Shown here in pieces: positions 1 to 9,047 of a stretch of DNA of 40,273 bases. Numbering within the stretch: the first letter of the stretch is position 1; each line of letters begins with the position of its first letter. The translations under genes were made by a program, and so were the position numbers. The notes beneath the pieces are model-generated. The model had not been told where the DNA came from and did no database searches. It saw only the letters and a list, made by a program, of their open reading frames with translations. Source of the DNA: Gemmatimonadota bacterium (GTDB lineage: Bacteria > Latescibacterota > UBA2968 > UBA8231); contig JABHDC010000134.1 in assembly GCA_018673255.1 (NCBI GenBank), positions 1 through 40,273 of the forward strand. The letters run 5' to 3'.

Positions 1-10
1 GACAGCTCCA

Positions 11-1249
11 ATGATCGAGGAGATCCAACGTCATAGCGAGGCCCTGGCGCCGCGATTCGACGGCTACCGTCGTCGTGCGCTCGTCATCGGGCTGATCGGC
101 ATCGCCGCCAGCGTGTTCGGCTATCTCACCGATCATCAGCAATTTTTCCAGTCCTACCTGCTCGGCTTCACCTACTGGGTGTGCATGCCGCTGGGATGCC
201 TGGGGATCCTGATGCTCCACCACCTCGCCGGTGGCCGCTGGGGTTTTGCCATTCGCCGCATTCTGGAAGCCGGTGCCTGCACCATACCGGTGATGTTCAT
301 CCTGGGGTTGCCGGTGCTGGCCGGGATGCACGACCTGTTCGAGTGGACACACACCGAGGTCGTGGCTGAGGATGAGGTCCTGAGTCACAAGATGCCGTAT
401 CTCAACAGCACGTTCTTCATCGTCCGGTATGTCGCCTACTTCGTCATCTGGACTGTGATGGCGACCTTGCTGACCCGCTGGTCGACGACGCAGGACCAGA
501 TCAAGGAAACGTGGCCCACACGTCGCATGCAGCGTCTCTCCGGACCGGGGATGGTGTTGCTGGCTCTGTTGGGAACATTCGCCGGAACCGACTGGCTCAT
601 GTCACTGGAACCACACTGGTTCTCGACCATCTTCTGCGCCATCTACATGATCGGCATGGCCTTGATGGCCTGGGCGTTGGCGGTCCTGGTCGGCGTGCCG
701 CTCTCCAAGCACGAGCCGCTGAACAACCTGTTGACGAATGAGCGCCTCCGTGATCTGGGCACGATGATGCTCGGATTTGTCATGCTCTGGGCCTATACCT
801 CCTTCTCGCAATTGCTGATCATCTGGTCCGGCAACCTGCCTGAGGAGATCACCTGGTATTACACCCGTTTGTCCGGTGGTTGGCTCTATCTCGGATACGG
901 CCTGATCGGCTTTCACTTTGCCGTGCCCTTCCTGCTGCTGATCTCCAGTCGCATCAAGGCACGCACTCAGGTGCTGGTAGCAGTCGCCATTGGACTGCTG
1001 TTCATGCGCCTCGTCGATCTGTATTGGATCACCGCACCCGCCTTTAAGAGCCACGAGGGCGGCATGCTGCAGACTGTGGCGCTACAACCACACTGGCTCG
1101 ATATCGCTATTCCGATCGGTCTCGGCGGGTTGTGGGTCTTCTTCTTCTTCGGTCAGCTGAAGAAGCGCCCCCTGGTACCGAGCAACGACCCACGATTCGA
1201 CTATGACGCGCTCGTCGCCGAGGCGCAGGAGAGTGGACACCATGGCTGA
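11..1249 (+). CDS. actF: Alternative Complex III subunit ActF (quinone-binding membrane subunit 2)
   Basis: Predicted integral membrane subunit of Alternative Complex III, the quinol:cytochrome c oxidoreductase that replaces bc1. The 412 residues are mostly hydrophobic, with about ten membrane segments in the NrfD/PsrC-like pattern. Family-typical stretches include LGCLGILMLHHLAGG near residue 65, MSLEPHWFSTIF near 198, FVMLWAYTSFSQLLIIWSGN near 258 and a LMRLVDLYWITAPAF region near 328. These match ActF better than ActC. It precedes a one-TM protein (8-base overlap), SCO1 and the cox genes, the usual ACIII-oxidase arrangement. No stop codon is seen between base 1 and the ATG at 11, and no clear ribosome binding site, so the true start could lie a few codons upstream. 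The other act genes are presumably just upstream of the window. Confidence 0.9.
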   Translation: MIEEIQRHSEALAPRFDGYRRRALVIGLIGIAASVFGYLTDHQQFFQSYLLGFTYWVCMPLGCLGILMLHHLAGGRWGFAIRRILEAGACTIPVMFILGLPVLAGMHDLFEWTHTEVVAEDEVLSHKMPYLNSTFFIVRYVAYFVIWTVMATLLTRWSTTQDQIKETWPTRRMQRLSGPGMVLLALLGTFAGTDWLMSLEPHWFSTIFCAIYMIGMALMAWALAVLVGVPLSKHEPLNNLLTNERLRDLGTMMLGFVMLWAYTSFSQLLIIWSGNLPEEITWYYTRLSGGWLYLGYGLIGFHFAVPFLLLISSRIKARTQVLVAVAIGLLFMRLVDLYWITAPAFKSHEGGMLQTVALQPHWLDIAIPIGLGGLWVFFFFGQLKKRPLVPSNDPRFDYDALVAEAQESGHHG

Positions 1250-1661
1250 GCATCACTCGGTTGAGGTGAATCCCGCCTCTCTCAAGGCGGGGCACGAGAC
1301 GACGGATGCCAGTGCGGGTCCCCTGCTCAAGATTGGCATTGCTATGGCGGTGCTCGTCATCATGTCCTTCGTCGGAATCGTCGTATTGCAGAAGGTGCTG
1401 GCATACTACCAGCCCCTGCTTCATGAGGATCCTCATCCTCTCAGAGCCACTCGCATCGAAGAGATGACAGAGCCACGCCTCGAAATTGATGCCCCCCGCC
1501 TGAGACTGGCGCTCCGGGCAGAAGAAGACGCACTCCTCACTGTGTACACCTGGGTGGATCAGGCGCAGGGCAAGGCAAAGATCCCCGTCGAACGGGCGAT
1601 GGATCTTCTGGCCAAGCGTGGATTACCCATCAAGACCGGTATTGGAGCAGCCTCTCAGTAG
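1242..1661 (+). CDS. Single-TM conserved protein of the ACIII/cytochrome oxidase cluster
   Basis: A 139-residue protein with a cytoplasm-type N-terminus, one membrane helix at about residues 29-52 and a short soluble C-terminal domain. The C-terminal stretch LRAEEDALLTVYTWVDQ followed by IPVERAMDLLAKRGLP resembles small proteins I recall between act genes and SCO1 in ACIII-oxidase clusters of Acidobacteria and relatives; no function is established that I know of. I chose the ATG at 1242 over an upstream frame-compatible start at 1203, because it overlaps the actF stop by 8 bases (typical coupling), follows a GGAGAG-like site, and the upstream residues are an Arg-rich shadow. Possible role: assembly factor or small subunit linking ACIII and oxidase (inference). 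Confidence 0.75.
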   Translation: MAEHHSVEVNPASLKAGHETTDASAGPLLKIGIAMAVLVIMSFVGIVVLQKVLAYYQPLLHEDPHPLRATRIEEMTEPRLEIDAPRLRLALRAEEDALLTVYTWVDQAQGKAKIPVERAMDLLAKRGLPIKTGIGAASQ

Positions 1662-1687
1662 TCGCCACCACTGAATCGCGAATTGAT

Positions 1688-2596
1688 ATGTCGACACGCC
1701 GCTCATACTCCCTGCTTCTGACCTTGCTGTCGCTGGCCTGTGCCCAGCTGTCATCAGGGCAGCCTCTCGGTCGACCACTCACAGCGGGTCAGCCGCTCAA
1801 CGATACCCTCGTGAATGGGATCGAGATCGCGCAGAACCTCGATGGGCAGGTGCCCCTGGATCTGACCTTCCGGGATGACTCTGGCAATGAGGTGCGTCTC
1901 GATCAGTTGGTGAGAGACCGCCCCGTCGTCCTTTCCCTCGTCTACTACGAATGCCCTATGCTCTGCACGCAGGTTCTCAATGGCCTGTTGCGGACACTGC
2001 GCGTCGTCGACTTCGACATCGGCAATGAGTTCGACGTGATCACCGTGAGTATTGATCCGGGTGAAACTGCAGAGCTGGCCCAGGGTAAGAAGCGGGAATA
2101 TGTCGGCGGTTACGATAGAGATGGCGCCGGCGCCGGATGGCATTTTTTGACAGGGACTCAGGCCTCGATTGATTCGCTGGCTGATGCGGTGGGTTTCCGC
2201 TACCAGTATGACGCCGTCTCGGACAACTACATCCACGCCTCCGGCATCATGGTGTTAACCCCGGAGGGACGGATCGCCCAGTATTTCTACGGTATCGAGT
2301 ATTCACCCAAAGATATGCGCTTGGCCCTGGTCGAGGCCTCGCAGCACCAGATCGGCAATCCAGTCGACCAGTTGATCTTGCTCTGCTATCAGTACGATCC
2401 GACGACGGGAAAGTATGGTCTCGTCATTATCAATACTCTGCGCATCGCAGGAGGCGTGACCGTGGCCATTCTGGCAGCCCTCGTGATCGGCATGATTCGC
2501 CGAGAGCGCCGTCAACGGACCATCGCCCACGCCCATCCATCACCATCGGCCCCCTATCGGAACTCTGAACAAGGGGCCCAAGGACCGACCCAATAA
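1688..2596 (+). CDS. SCO1/SenC-family copper chaperone for cytochrome oxidase
   Basis: Membrane-anchored, periplasmic thioredoxin-fold protein that delivers copper to the CuA site of oxidase subunit II. The 302-residue product has an N-terminal signal segment (about residues 7-24), the copper-binding CxxxC motif as CPMLC (Cys89, Cys93) and the third ligand His183 in DNYIHASG. The region VITVSIDPGET is also typical of SCO proteins. A second hydrophobic helix at about residues 250-268 followed by a basic tail suggests a C-terminal membrane anchor, as seen in SCO proteins of ACIII/caa3 clusters. The stop lies two bases before the start of the subunit II gene, so the two are probably cotranslated. 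Confidence 0.92.
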   Translation: MSTRRSYSLLLTLLSLACAQLSSGQPLGRPLTAGQPLNDTLVNGIEIAQNLDGQVPLDLTFRDDSGNEVRLDQLVRDRPVVLSLVYYECPMLCTQVLNGLLRTLRVVDFDIGNEFDVITVSIDPGETAELAQGKKREYVGGYDRDGAGAGWHFLTGTQASIDSLADAVGFRYQYDAVSDNYIHASGIMVLTPEGRIAQYFYGIEYSPKDMRLALVEASQHQIGNPVDQLILLCYQYDPTTGKYGLVIINTLRIAGGVTVAILAALVIGMIRRERRQRTIAHAHPSPSAPYRNSEQGAQGPTQ

Positions 2597-2598
2597 CG

Positions 2599-3537
2599 AT
2601 GTCCAAGGACTTCTCCTTACATCCAGAGCTCGCCTCGACGTTCGCCCTCCAGGTGGACTTGCTCTATTTCCTGCTCCTGGCGTTGAGCACGTTCTTCACC
2701 GTAGGGATCGTCGTCGTCATCACGATCTTCGTCATCAAGTATCGACGACGCTCGCCAGATGAACGTCCGAAACCGATTCATGGCTCACTGCCACTCGAAC
2801 TGGCGTGGACCATCATCCCGCTGTTCATATGCATCGGGGTCTTCACGCTGGGCGCCGACGTCTACTTCCGCATGTACCGTGCACCTGCGGATGCGTTGGA
2901 CGTGTATGTCGTAGGCAAACAGTGGATGTGGAAGATTCAACATCCCGAGGGCAAGCGCGAGATCAATGAGTTGCACGTCCCGGTCAATACTCCGGTTCGT
3001 CTGACCATGACATCCGAAGACGTCATTCACGCCTTTTCCATCCCCGCCTTTCGTACGAAGCGCGATGTGGTTCCCGGCCGCTACAACACGATGTGGTTCG
3101 AGGCCAACAAGGTCGGCGAATACCATCTCTTCTGCGCCGAGTACTGCGGCACTCAGCACTCGACGATGATCGGCAAGGTGGTGGTGATGGAGGAGCAGGA
3201 TTATCAGAATTGGCTGGGTGGCGGAGCCGCTGGCGAGAGTATGGCCGAGGCAGGCATGCGCCAGTTTGAGGCCCTCGGTTGCGCCACATGCCACAAGATG
3301 CAGTCCGGCGGCCGCGGCCCGACGCTGACAGGTGTCTATGGAGAGCCGGTGAAATTGGCCTCCGGCGAAACCGTTACCGCCGACGAAGCATATATCCGGG
3401 AATCGATCCTGCAGCCGACGGCCCAGGTCGTCAATGGCTACCAGCCGATTATGCCGACCTTCCAGGGGCAGATCTCAGAAGAGACACTGCTCCAGTTGAT
3501 CACCTACATCAAGTCCTTGAGCGAGAAGAGCGAGTAA
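2599..3537 (+). CDS. coxB: Cytochrome c oxidase subunit II with fused cytochrome c domain (caa3 type)
   Basis: Electron-entry subunit of a caa3-type oxidase. Residues 18-48 and 65-90 are the two membrane helices. The periplasmic cupredoxin domain carries the binuclear CuA ligands His144, Cys179, Glu181, Cys183, His187 and Met190, the core of which reads CAEYCGTQHSTM. After a short Gly/Ala linker (about 207-215) comes a monohaem cytochrome c domain with CATCH at 228-232 and a likely axial Met285 in YQPIMPTF. All ligands are present, so the protein should be functional. The fused haem suggests direct electron uptake from a soluble cytochrome or from ACIII. The length of 312 residues is normal for caa3 subunit II. 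Confidence 0.96.
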   Translation: MSKDFSLHPELASTFALQVDLLYFLLLALSTFFTVGIVVVITIFVIKYRRRSPDERPKPIHGSLPLELAWTIIPLFICIGVFTLGADVYFRMYRAPADALDVYVVGKQWMWKIQHPEGKREINELHVPVNTPVRLTMTSEDVIHAFSIPAFRTKRDVVPGRYNTMWFEANKVGEYHLFCAEYCGTQHSTMIGKVVVMEEQDYQNWLGGGAAGESMAEAGMRQFEALGCATCHKMQSGGRGPTLTGVYGEPVKLASGETVTADEAYIRESILQPTAQVVNGYQPIMPTFQGQISEETLLQLITYIKSLSEKSE

Positions 3538-3570
3538 CGCTCGCACGTCACAGCAAGGTTCACAGACCGA

Positions 3571-5232
3571 ATGACCACAACAGCAACGCCCGCCGGTCCT
3601 GCAGCAACCGACCACGGCGAGGTGAACTATCTCAACCACGAGTACGGGATCAAGTCGTGGCTGCTTACGCTCGACCACAAGCGGATCGGCATCCTCTATC
3701 TGATCACGACGACGATCTTCTTTGCCATCGGCGGCATGTTCGCTGGCATGATCCGGCTCGAGTTGATGACGCCCGAGGGCGATCTGTTCCAGGCCGACAC
3801 GTACAACAAGCTGTTCACGATGCACGGCGTGGCGATGATCTTCTTCTTTCTGATCCCCTCTGTGCCTGCCGTGCTCGGGAACTTCGTGCTGCCGATCATG
3901 ATCGGCGCCAAGGACGTCGCCTTCCCCAAGCTCAATCTGCTCAGTTGGTACTGCTACATCACGGGTGGCACACTGGCCACTCTCGCCATCGTCCTGGGTG
4001 GCGTTGATACGGGCTGGACATTCTACACTCCCTACAGCAGCACCTATTCCAGTGGATTTGTGGCGCTGGCGCTCACAGGAGTCTTCATCAACGGCTTCTC
4101 ATCGATTCTCACGGGGGTCAACTTCCTGACCACCGTGCACAAGATGCGTGCACCGGGGATGACGTGGTTCCGGCTGCCCCTGTTCATCTGGGCCCAGTAT
4201 GCCACAAGTATGATCATGATCCTCGGCACGCCGGTGGTAGCGATCACGCTGCTGCTGGTGGCGTTGGAGAATCTGCTCGGCATCGGCATCTTCAACCCGG
4301 ACCTGGGTGGCGATCCCATTCTGTTCCAGCACCTCTTCTGGTTCTATTCGCATCCGGCCGTCTATATCATGATCGTACCAGGCTTTGGTGTGATCAGTGA
4401 AGTGATCGCCTGCTTCTCGCGTAAGGCGATCTTCGGCTACAGCTTCGTCGCTTTCTCCTCGTTGGCGATTGCCATACTCGGCTTCCTGGTTTGGGGGCAT
4501 CACATGTACACGACGGGTCAGTCGATGTACGCGAGCATGGTGTTTTCCTTCATTACTTTCTTCATCGCCATCCCGACAGCGGTGAAGATCTTCAACTGGA
4601 CTGCGACGATGTATCGGGGGTCCATCTCCCTCGAATCGCCGATGGTGTATGCGCTCGGCTTTATCGGCTTGTTCCTCATCGGTGGTCTGACGGGGACCTT
4701 CCTGTCGACCCTGGCCACCGACGTCCATCTCCACGACACCTACTTTGTCGTCAGCCACTTCCATTACGTGATGGTCGGCGGTATGGTGATGGCCTACTTG
4801 TCAGGTTTGCATTTCTGGTGGCCGAAGATGACGGGTCGCCTGTACAACGAGTCGCTGGGAATCACCAGCGCGATCCTCATCTTCCTGGGGTTCAACCTGA
4901 CCTTCTTCCCGCAGTTCATCCTTGGCTACCTCGGGATGCCCCGCCGATACCATGTCTATCCGGAGGAGTTCCAGATCCTCCACGTTGCCTCCACATTCGG
5001 CGCCACGGTACTGGGCCTCGGTTACATGGTCCTCTTCGTCTGCCTGGTCTGGTCCTTGTTCAAGGGCGCCAAGGCAGGCCCCAATCCGTGGACGGCAAAG
5101 GGACTGGAGTGGGAGATCCAATCCCCGCCCTCGCCCCACAATTTCCATGAGACGCCGATCGTCACCAGCGAACCCTACGCATACGAAGAAGAGGATGTGC
5201 TGCTGGCCGACAAAGAAGGCTCTTCCCACTGA
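3571..5232 (+). CDS. coxA: Cytochrome c oxidase subunit I, A2-type haem-copper oxidase
   Basis: Catalytic subunit that reduces oxygen and pumps protons; 553 residues, twelve or so membrane helices. Visible ligands are His85 and His398 (low-spin haem), His396 (haem a3), and His261, His310 and His311 (CuB), with the cross-linked Tyr265. The D-channel entrance Asp115 in KDVAFPKLN and the K-channel Lys339 in PTAVKIFNW are kept. The D-channel glutamate of A1 enzymes (HPEVY) is replaced: the sequence reads FYSHPAVY, with Ala263 preceded by the Tyr259-Ser260 pair that defines A2-type oxidases such as Rhodothermus marinus caa3. The gene lies 33 bases after coxB. The ATG at 3571 fits the family N-terminus ([19 protein letters not shown]). 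Confidence 0.97.
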   Translation: MTTTATPAGPAATDHGEVNYLNHEYGIKSWLLTLDHKRIGILYLITTTIFFAIGGMFAGMIRLELMTPEGDLFQADTYNKLFTMHGVAMIFFFLIPSVPAVLGNFVLPIMIGAKDVAFPKLNLLSWYCYITGGTLATLAIVLGGVDTGWTFYTPYSSTYSSGFVALALTGVFINGFSSILTGVNFLTTVHKMRAPGMTWFRLPLFIWAQYATSMIMILGTPVVAITLLLVALENLLGIGIFNPDLGGDPILFQHLFWFYSHPAVYIMIVPGFGVISEVIACFSRKAIFGYSFVAFSSLAIAILGFLVWGHHMYTTGQSMYASMVFSFITFFIAIPTAVKIFNWTATMYRGSISLESPMVYALGFIGLFLIGGLTGTFLSTLATDVHLHDTYFVVSHFHYVMVGGMVMAYLSGLHFWWPKMTGRLYNESLGITSAILIFLGFNLTFFPQFILGYLGMPRRYHVYPEEFQILHVASTFGATVLGLGYMVLFVCLVWSLFKGAKAGPNPWTAKGLEWEIQSPPSPHNFHETPIVTSEPYAYEEEDVLLADKEGSSH

Positions 5233-5321
5233 GCTTTATGCCGAGATCACGAAAACACACCATCACAACATGATATCGAACCAAATGATAAAACGAACGA
5301 TACGGTGGCAGGAGGTCGGCC

Positions 5322-5978
5322 ATGGCCAATAACGACAGCCACAATCCGGCCCTCGCCCACCATTTCGATGACCTGCAGCAGCAACACGAGTCCGCGACGA
5401 TGGGCATGTGGGCCTTCCTGGCCCAGGAAATCATGTTCTTCGGCGGTTTGTTTGCGGGTTACACGGTCTATCGATACAAGTATTTCAGCGCCTTCGTGGA
5501 GGGTAGCAATCTGCTGCCCATCGCCTGGGGTGGCCTGAATACGGCGATTCTGATTGCCAGTTCATTCACGGTGGCCATGGCAGTCAGGTCCGCACAGCAG
5601 GGCCAGCATCGTCGTGTGTTCAACTGGTTCATCGCGACGATGGTACTCGGTATCGGCTTCCTGGGTGTGAAGTCGATCGAGTATGCACACAAGTATCATG
5701 ATCATCTGATTCCCGGCCTCAATTTCAGCTGGGAAGGTCCGATGGCCGGGCCGATGAAGATCTTCTTCTCCTTCTACTTTGTCATGACGGGCATGCACGC
5801 GCTGCATATGATCATCGGTGTCGGCCTGATGCTCTGGCTCATGCCGAAGATCCGTGCCGGCAAGTTCGGGCCCGACTACTACAGCCCGATTGAGAATTTC
5901 GGCCTCTATTGGCACTTCGTGGATATCGTTTGGATCTTCCTTTTCCCACTGCTCTACCTCGTCGGACGTCACCTATGA
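5322..5978 (+). CDS. coxC: Cytochrome c oxidase subunit III
   Basis: Accessory membrane subunit of the oxidase; 218 residues with five or more predicted helices. Family landmarks include [19 protein letters not shown] near residue 28 (with the conserved Glu of helix III-type sequences), the [16 protein letters not shown] stretch near 150, and the C-terminal [20 protein letters not shown]. The ATG at 5322 is preceded by a good ribosome binding site (AGGAGGT at 5310-5316). An 89-base spacer separates it from coxA, with nothing recognisable in it. Its stop overlaps the start of the subunit IV gene (ATGA). Confidence 0.95.
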   Translation: MANNDSHNPALAHHFDDLQQQHESATMGMWAFLAQEIMFFGGLFAGYTVYRYKYFSAFVEGSNLLPIAWGGLNTAILIASSFTVAMAVRSAQQGQHRRVFNWFIATMVLGIGFLGVKSIEYAHKYHDHLIPGLNFSWEGPMAGPMKIFFSFYFVMTGMHALHMIIGVGLMLWLMPKIRAGKFGPDYYSPIENFGLYWHFVDIVWIFLFPLLYLVGRHL

Positions 5979-6340
5979 GCGAAGTCACTTCCGGGGGCGA
6001 TCAGGCCCAAGCAAACGATCATAGCCATGGTGGACACCATATCGTCCCCATGCGGGTCTACATTTCCGTCATCGCCTGCCTTTTCATCTTCACGGCGATC
6101 ACAGTAGCAGCCGCCTTTCTTGAACTGGGCCCGCTGAATACACCCGTGGCGCTGGCCATCGCTATTTTCAAGGCGAGCCTCGTCGTGCTCTTCTTCATGC
6201 ACGTACGCTACAATACGCCACTCATGTGGGTGTTCGCAGGTGCTGGATTCTTCTGGCTACTCATTCTTTTCTCCCTGACCATGCAGGACTACATGTCACG
6301 CGGTTGGGATGATCAGGGCGTTCCCTTCCTGACACAGTAG
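5975..6340 (+). CDS. coxD: Cytochrome c oxidase subunit IV-like protein
   Basis: Small membrane subunit of caa3-type oxidases; 121 residues from the ATG at 5975. After a His-rich soluble head ([10 protein letters not shown]) there are three helices at roughly residues 28-48, 56-76 and 86-106. The second ends in [14 protein letters not shown], the hallmark of the prokaryotic COX IV family. An open frame extends upstream to 5909, but the 5975 start makes the classic ATGA overlap with coxC and gives the usual family length, so the extension is rejected. It is the last gene before a strong terminator. Confidence 0.9.
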   Translation: MSEVTSGGDQAQANDHSHGGHHIVPMRVYISVIACLFIFTAITVAAAFLELGPLNTPVALAIAIFKASLVVLFFMHVRYNTPLMWVFAGAGFFWLLILFSLTMQDYMSRGWDDQGVPFLTQ

Positions 6341-6414
6341 GAGCCCTGTCAGTCGAGTCATGTACCGGGTGATCCGGCGAGACATCGGTCAGAGCAGATC
6401 TGGCCTGAAACAGC

Positions 6415-6460
6415 AACGCCCCGTCTCAAGCACGTTGAGACGGGGCGTTTCTTCTTCTTG
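6415..6460 (+). terminator. Rho-independent terminator of the act-cox operon
   Basis: A perfect 15-base inverted repeat (aacgccccgtctcaa, loop gcacg, then its exact complement at 6435-6449) is followed by a pyrimidine/T-rich run tcttcttctt. It sits about 75 bases after the coxIV stop on the plus strand. The convergent minus-strand groES gene ends at 6522, and the hairpin may also stop that transcript, although the T-run on that side is short. Confidence 0.93.
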
Positions 6461-6521
6461 AGGCAGTATCTGTAGGATCCTGCGACCACCTCAGGTGCGG
6501 TAGATTATCTGCTGGTGTTAT

Positions 6522-6917
6522 CTATCCATCCGACAACAGTGTGGGACCATCAAGAAGTATTGTGTTGCGCACCAGAACGAGAATCGCGCTGTGCGGGACG
6601 ACCATGTACTTCTCGTGGTCGAACTGGATCTCCACTGCATCCTTCTTGGTAAAAATCGCGTGGTCACCCTTTGACGCCTGAAGTGGGATGTAGCGCATCT
6701 GCTCCCCACCTTCAGCCCAGGGTACGTCCTCGTCGTCCGTCTTCGGAGGCAGAGGGATTCCAGGTCCAACCTCCTCCACGCGTCCACTCTGGACATCCTC
6801 CTTTTCCAGGGCCGTCGGCGGCAGATAGAGTCCCACCTCCGTCCGTTGTTCGTTCTCGTCGAGACGCAGCAGCACACGGTCTCCGACGACGATCAACTCC
6901 TTGTCACCTCTGAGCAT
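6522..6917 (-). CDS. groES: GroES/Cpn10-family co-chaperonin, long variant
   Basis: Co-chaperonin lid of GroEL, predicted cytoplasmic. Residues 9-52 follow the Cpn10 pattern (VGDRVLLRLDENE, then the mobile-loop region GLYLPPTALEKEDVQSGRVEEVGPG), and residues 82-115 give the second half (GDHAIFTKKDAVEIQFDHEKYMVVPHSAILVLVR). At 131 residues it is about 35 longer than E. coli GroES. An acidic/Pro insert follows GPG (about residues 53-75) and there is a short C-terminal tail. I recall this long GLYLPP variant from Bacteroidetes and relatives, where it occurs beside a normal GroES. No groEL is adjacent, so this may be a second, specialised copy. The ATG at 6917 follows a 64-base gap from the ROK gene. 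Confidence 0.85.
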   Translation of the reverse strand: MLRGDKELIVVGDRVLLRLDENEQRTEVGLYLPPTALEKEDVQSGRVEEVGPGIPLPPKTDDEDVPWAEGGEQMRYIPLQASKGDHAIFTKKDAVEIQFDHEKYMVVPHSAILVLVRNTILLDGPTLLSDG

Positions 6918-6981
6918 GGCTCTCTCTGATCACGTTGATGGTCTTGAACTGCAAGAAAGGTAATCTGTCAGTCGTGGCGGG

Positions 6982-7767
6982 TCACACCTGAAGTTCGGGT
7001 GCCGCACCGACGACGGTTGGCCGTTCCTGTCCGGTAGAGGCCGCTGCCGCGGCGGCAGCGCCTACAATACCAGCCTCATTGCGCAGCTGAGCAGGTTCGA
7101 TCTCCAGATCTACTTCCAGCAAGGGCAGGAACTTGTCGTGTTTCTTACTGACCCCACCGCCGATGATGATCAACTCCGGAGACAGATAGAAGGCGAGACG
7201 ATCCAGGTATCTATCCAGGCGACGTGCCCACTTCTTCCAGGACAACTCCTCCCGCTCGCGGGCGCTGTCAGCGGCTCGACTCTCGGCGAGTTTGCCATCG
7301 ATCTCGATGTGACCGAACTCGGTATTGGGCACCAGGTGACCGTCGGTGAACAGGGCCGTGCCGATGCCCGTCCCCAGCGTCAAGACCAGCACCACGCCCG
7401 AGCGACCTCGTCCCGCCCCGAAACGCATCTCCGCCATGCCCGCCACATCGGCGTCATTGAGAACAGTGAACGTCGTACCTGATGCGTCCTCGAACATGGA
7501 CCGCACATTCCGGCCGATCCACGACGGATCGATGTTGGCTGCCGAATGCGCCTCGCCATGTTTGATGATCGCCGGGAAACCGGCCCCAACGGGTCCTTGC
7601 CAGTTGAAGTGTTCGACCACCTTGGCCACGGTCTGCGTCATCGCCTCTGGCGTGGCCGGTTGTGGCGTCCGAAGCCGGAAGCGCTCGGTGAGCAGGGCGC
7701 CCGTCGTCGTGTCCACCGGGGCGCCCTTGATTCCCGTGCCCCCAATATCGATTCCCAATGCCTCCAT
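6982..7767 (-). CDS. ppgK: ROK-family polyphosphate glucokinase-like protein
   Basis: Probable cytoplasmic glucokinase that phosphorylates glucose with polyphosphate (and perhaps ATP). The 261 residues start with the phosphate-binding loop [12 protein letters not shown] (5-16). Then come [18 protein letters not shown], the catalytic region [12 protein letters not shown] (Asp105 likely the general base), the second phosphate loop [26 protein letters not shown], and a C-terminal [10 protein letters not shown] and [12 protein letters not shown]. These match PpgK of Actinobacteria more closely than generic ROK kinases; the ROK zinc-binding Cys cluster is absent, as in PpgK. A GGAAGGAG-type site precedes the ATG at 7767. 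It lies between DUF362 and groES genes on the same strand. The polyphosphate preference is inferred from family likeness. Confidence 0.85.
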   Translation of the reverse strand: MEALGIDIGGTGIKGAPVDTTTGALLTERFRLRTPQPATPEAMTQTVAKVVEHFNWQGPVGAGFPAIIKHGEAHSAANIDPSWIGRNVRSMFEDASGTTFTVLNDADVAGMAEMRFGAGRGRSGVVLVLTLGTGIGTALFTDGHLVPNTEFGHIEIDGKLAESRAADSAREREELSWKKWARRLDRYLDRLAFYLSPELIIIGGGVSKKHDKFLPLLEVDLEIEPAQLRNEAGIVGAAAAAAASTGQERPTVVGAAPELQV

Positions 7768-7800
7768 CAGATCGCTGCTCCTTCCTCAGGTATTGTACGA

Positions 7801-9024
7801 TCAGGCAGCATTCAGGCACTCCTCGTACGCCCCAAAGCATTCACCCTCTGTCTCTTCGGGATCGACAAGCTTCAGCCACAAGGCTGAATCTTTCCGATCT
7901 CCACTCAGTTGCCGGCGGCTGCCCAGATTCCTCGGGTCCTCACCGTGCCAGACGACCTCGCCATCCTGCAGATAGATGTACTGGCTTCGATACCGGTCGA
8001 TGAACTCACGGGACTTGTCCTGATAGATCAGTGCCTGCTCGCAGGTCGTGCGCCGCCAACTGGCGACCATCTCGGCTGAGTCTGTCTCTTCAGAATCGAA
8101 GTCGGCCAGCGGGCCCTCCACCTCAGACTCAAAGTCGATCTCATTGTCGATATCGACGCTGCCGTATCCGTGACGTGCGGCGATCAGGAGATGGTTGCGA
8201 TCGCGTCTAAATGGTGGTGTTGGCCAATCGCAGGTCGGATCGTGCCCCATGAGCCGCATACCACAGGCATCGGTGGCCACGGGATGATCACCTGCCAGCA
8301 GCGCATCGCAAACCCTTCCATCCCCTCCCCATTCACGCCATTTCTGTCCCGTCAGTGCATCGACGATGTTCAGACAGGGATCGGTAATCATTCCCAGATC
8401 CGGCAACACGTAGGGCAGGCGGATGAAGTGATGAAAATACGAACGTGTACGTCCGCCTGGTGGAATCATCGGTGGTAGGCCGAACAGATTCTTGAGGGTC
8501 ATCGTGATGCCCATAAAGGCGTGGTTCTTCATCTTTGCCACAGACACGACCTCATCCGCTTCGGCGAAGACTTCATTGAGGACGTAGCGGTCGAACATGC
8601 AGCCCCCATTGGGGCCTGGCACGTCAAAGGTTCGGAAGGGCGGCAGGCACGAGTCGACGTAGCGTACGTCGAATTCCTCGAGGAGATGACGATAGTTGAA
8701 GTCATCGGGTGTCACATTGCCATTGCCATACGGATAGGTGTCAGTCGCTATCAACTCAGCATCGATCCGCTCGCGCAGCAGACGCAGCGTAGCACGACAG
8801 AACGCGTCATCCACAAGCTCGCGCCGCCGTCCGGCAAAGTAGAAGAGAAGCTCACGGGGTTTGATCATGTTGAACTTCAGCACCACACGTCGGGCCTTCT
8901 CCAGCCGTTCCCAGGAACGTGTCAGAGGCGCCGTCGTGCGCCGCAGCGTATCAAGGATCTCATCCTCAGAAGCTTGATGATGGCAATGGGAGGCGCGAAC
9001 AGTATAGTCTCGTGAAGCGTCCAT
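7801..9024 (-). CDS. DUF362 domain protein
   Basis: A 407-residue protein of the DUF362 family, whose biochemical role is not established. The diagnostic stretch is VSVAKMKNHAFMGITMTLKN followed by LFGLPP, together with VVLKFNMIKP and IATDTYPYGNGN nearer the N-terminus and an LLAGDHPVATDACGMRLMG segment typical of the family's second half. There is no signal peptide and no CxxC iron-sulphur motif, so it is probably cytoplasmic. The reading frame remains open up to 9228, but residues encoded there overlap the upstream serine hydrolase gene and look like shadow sequence. I start at the ATG at 9024 (MDASRDYTVR), 23 bases after that gene. The C-terminal 100 residues (acidic, YQDKSREFIDRYRSQY) look specific to this subgroup. 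Confidence 0.82.
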   Translation of the reverse strand: MDASRDYTVRASHCHHQASEDEILDTLRRTTAPLTRSWERLEKARRVVLKFNMIKPRELLFYFAGRRRELVDDAFCRATLRLLRERIDAELIATDTYPYGNGNVTPDDFNYRHLLEEFDVRYVDSCLPPFRTFDVPGPNGGCMFDRYVLNEVFAEADEVVSVAKMKNHAFMGITMTLKNLFGLPPMIPPGGRTRSYFHHFIRLPYVLPDLGMITDPCLNIVDALTGQKWREWGGDGRVCDALLAGDHPVATDACGMRLMGHDPTCDWPTPPFRRDRNHLLIAARHGYGSVDIDNEIDFESEVEGPLADFDSEETDSAEMVASWRRTTCEQALIYQDKSREFIDRYRSQYIYLQDGEVVWHGEDPRNLGSRRQLSGDRKDSALWLKLVDPEETEGECFGAYEECLNAA

Positions 9025-9047
9025 ATCTCTTGTCGTCGTGGAGTGGG

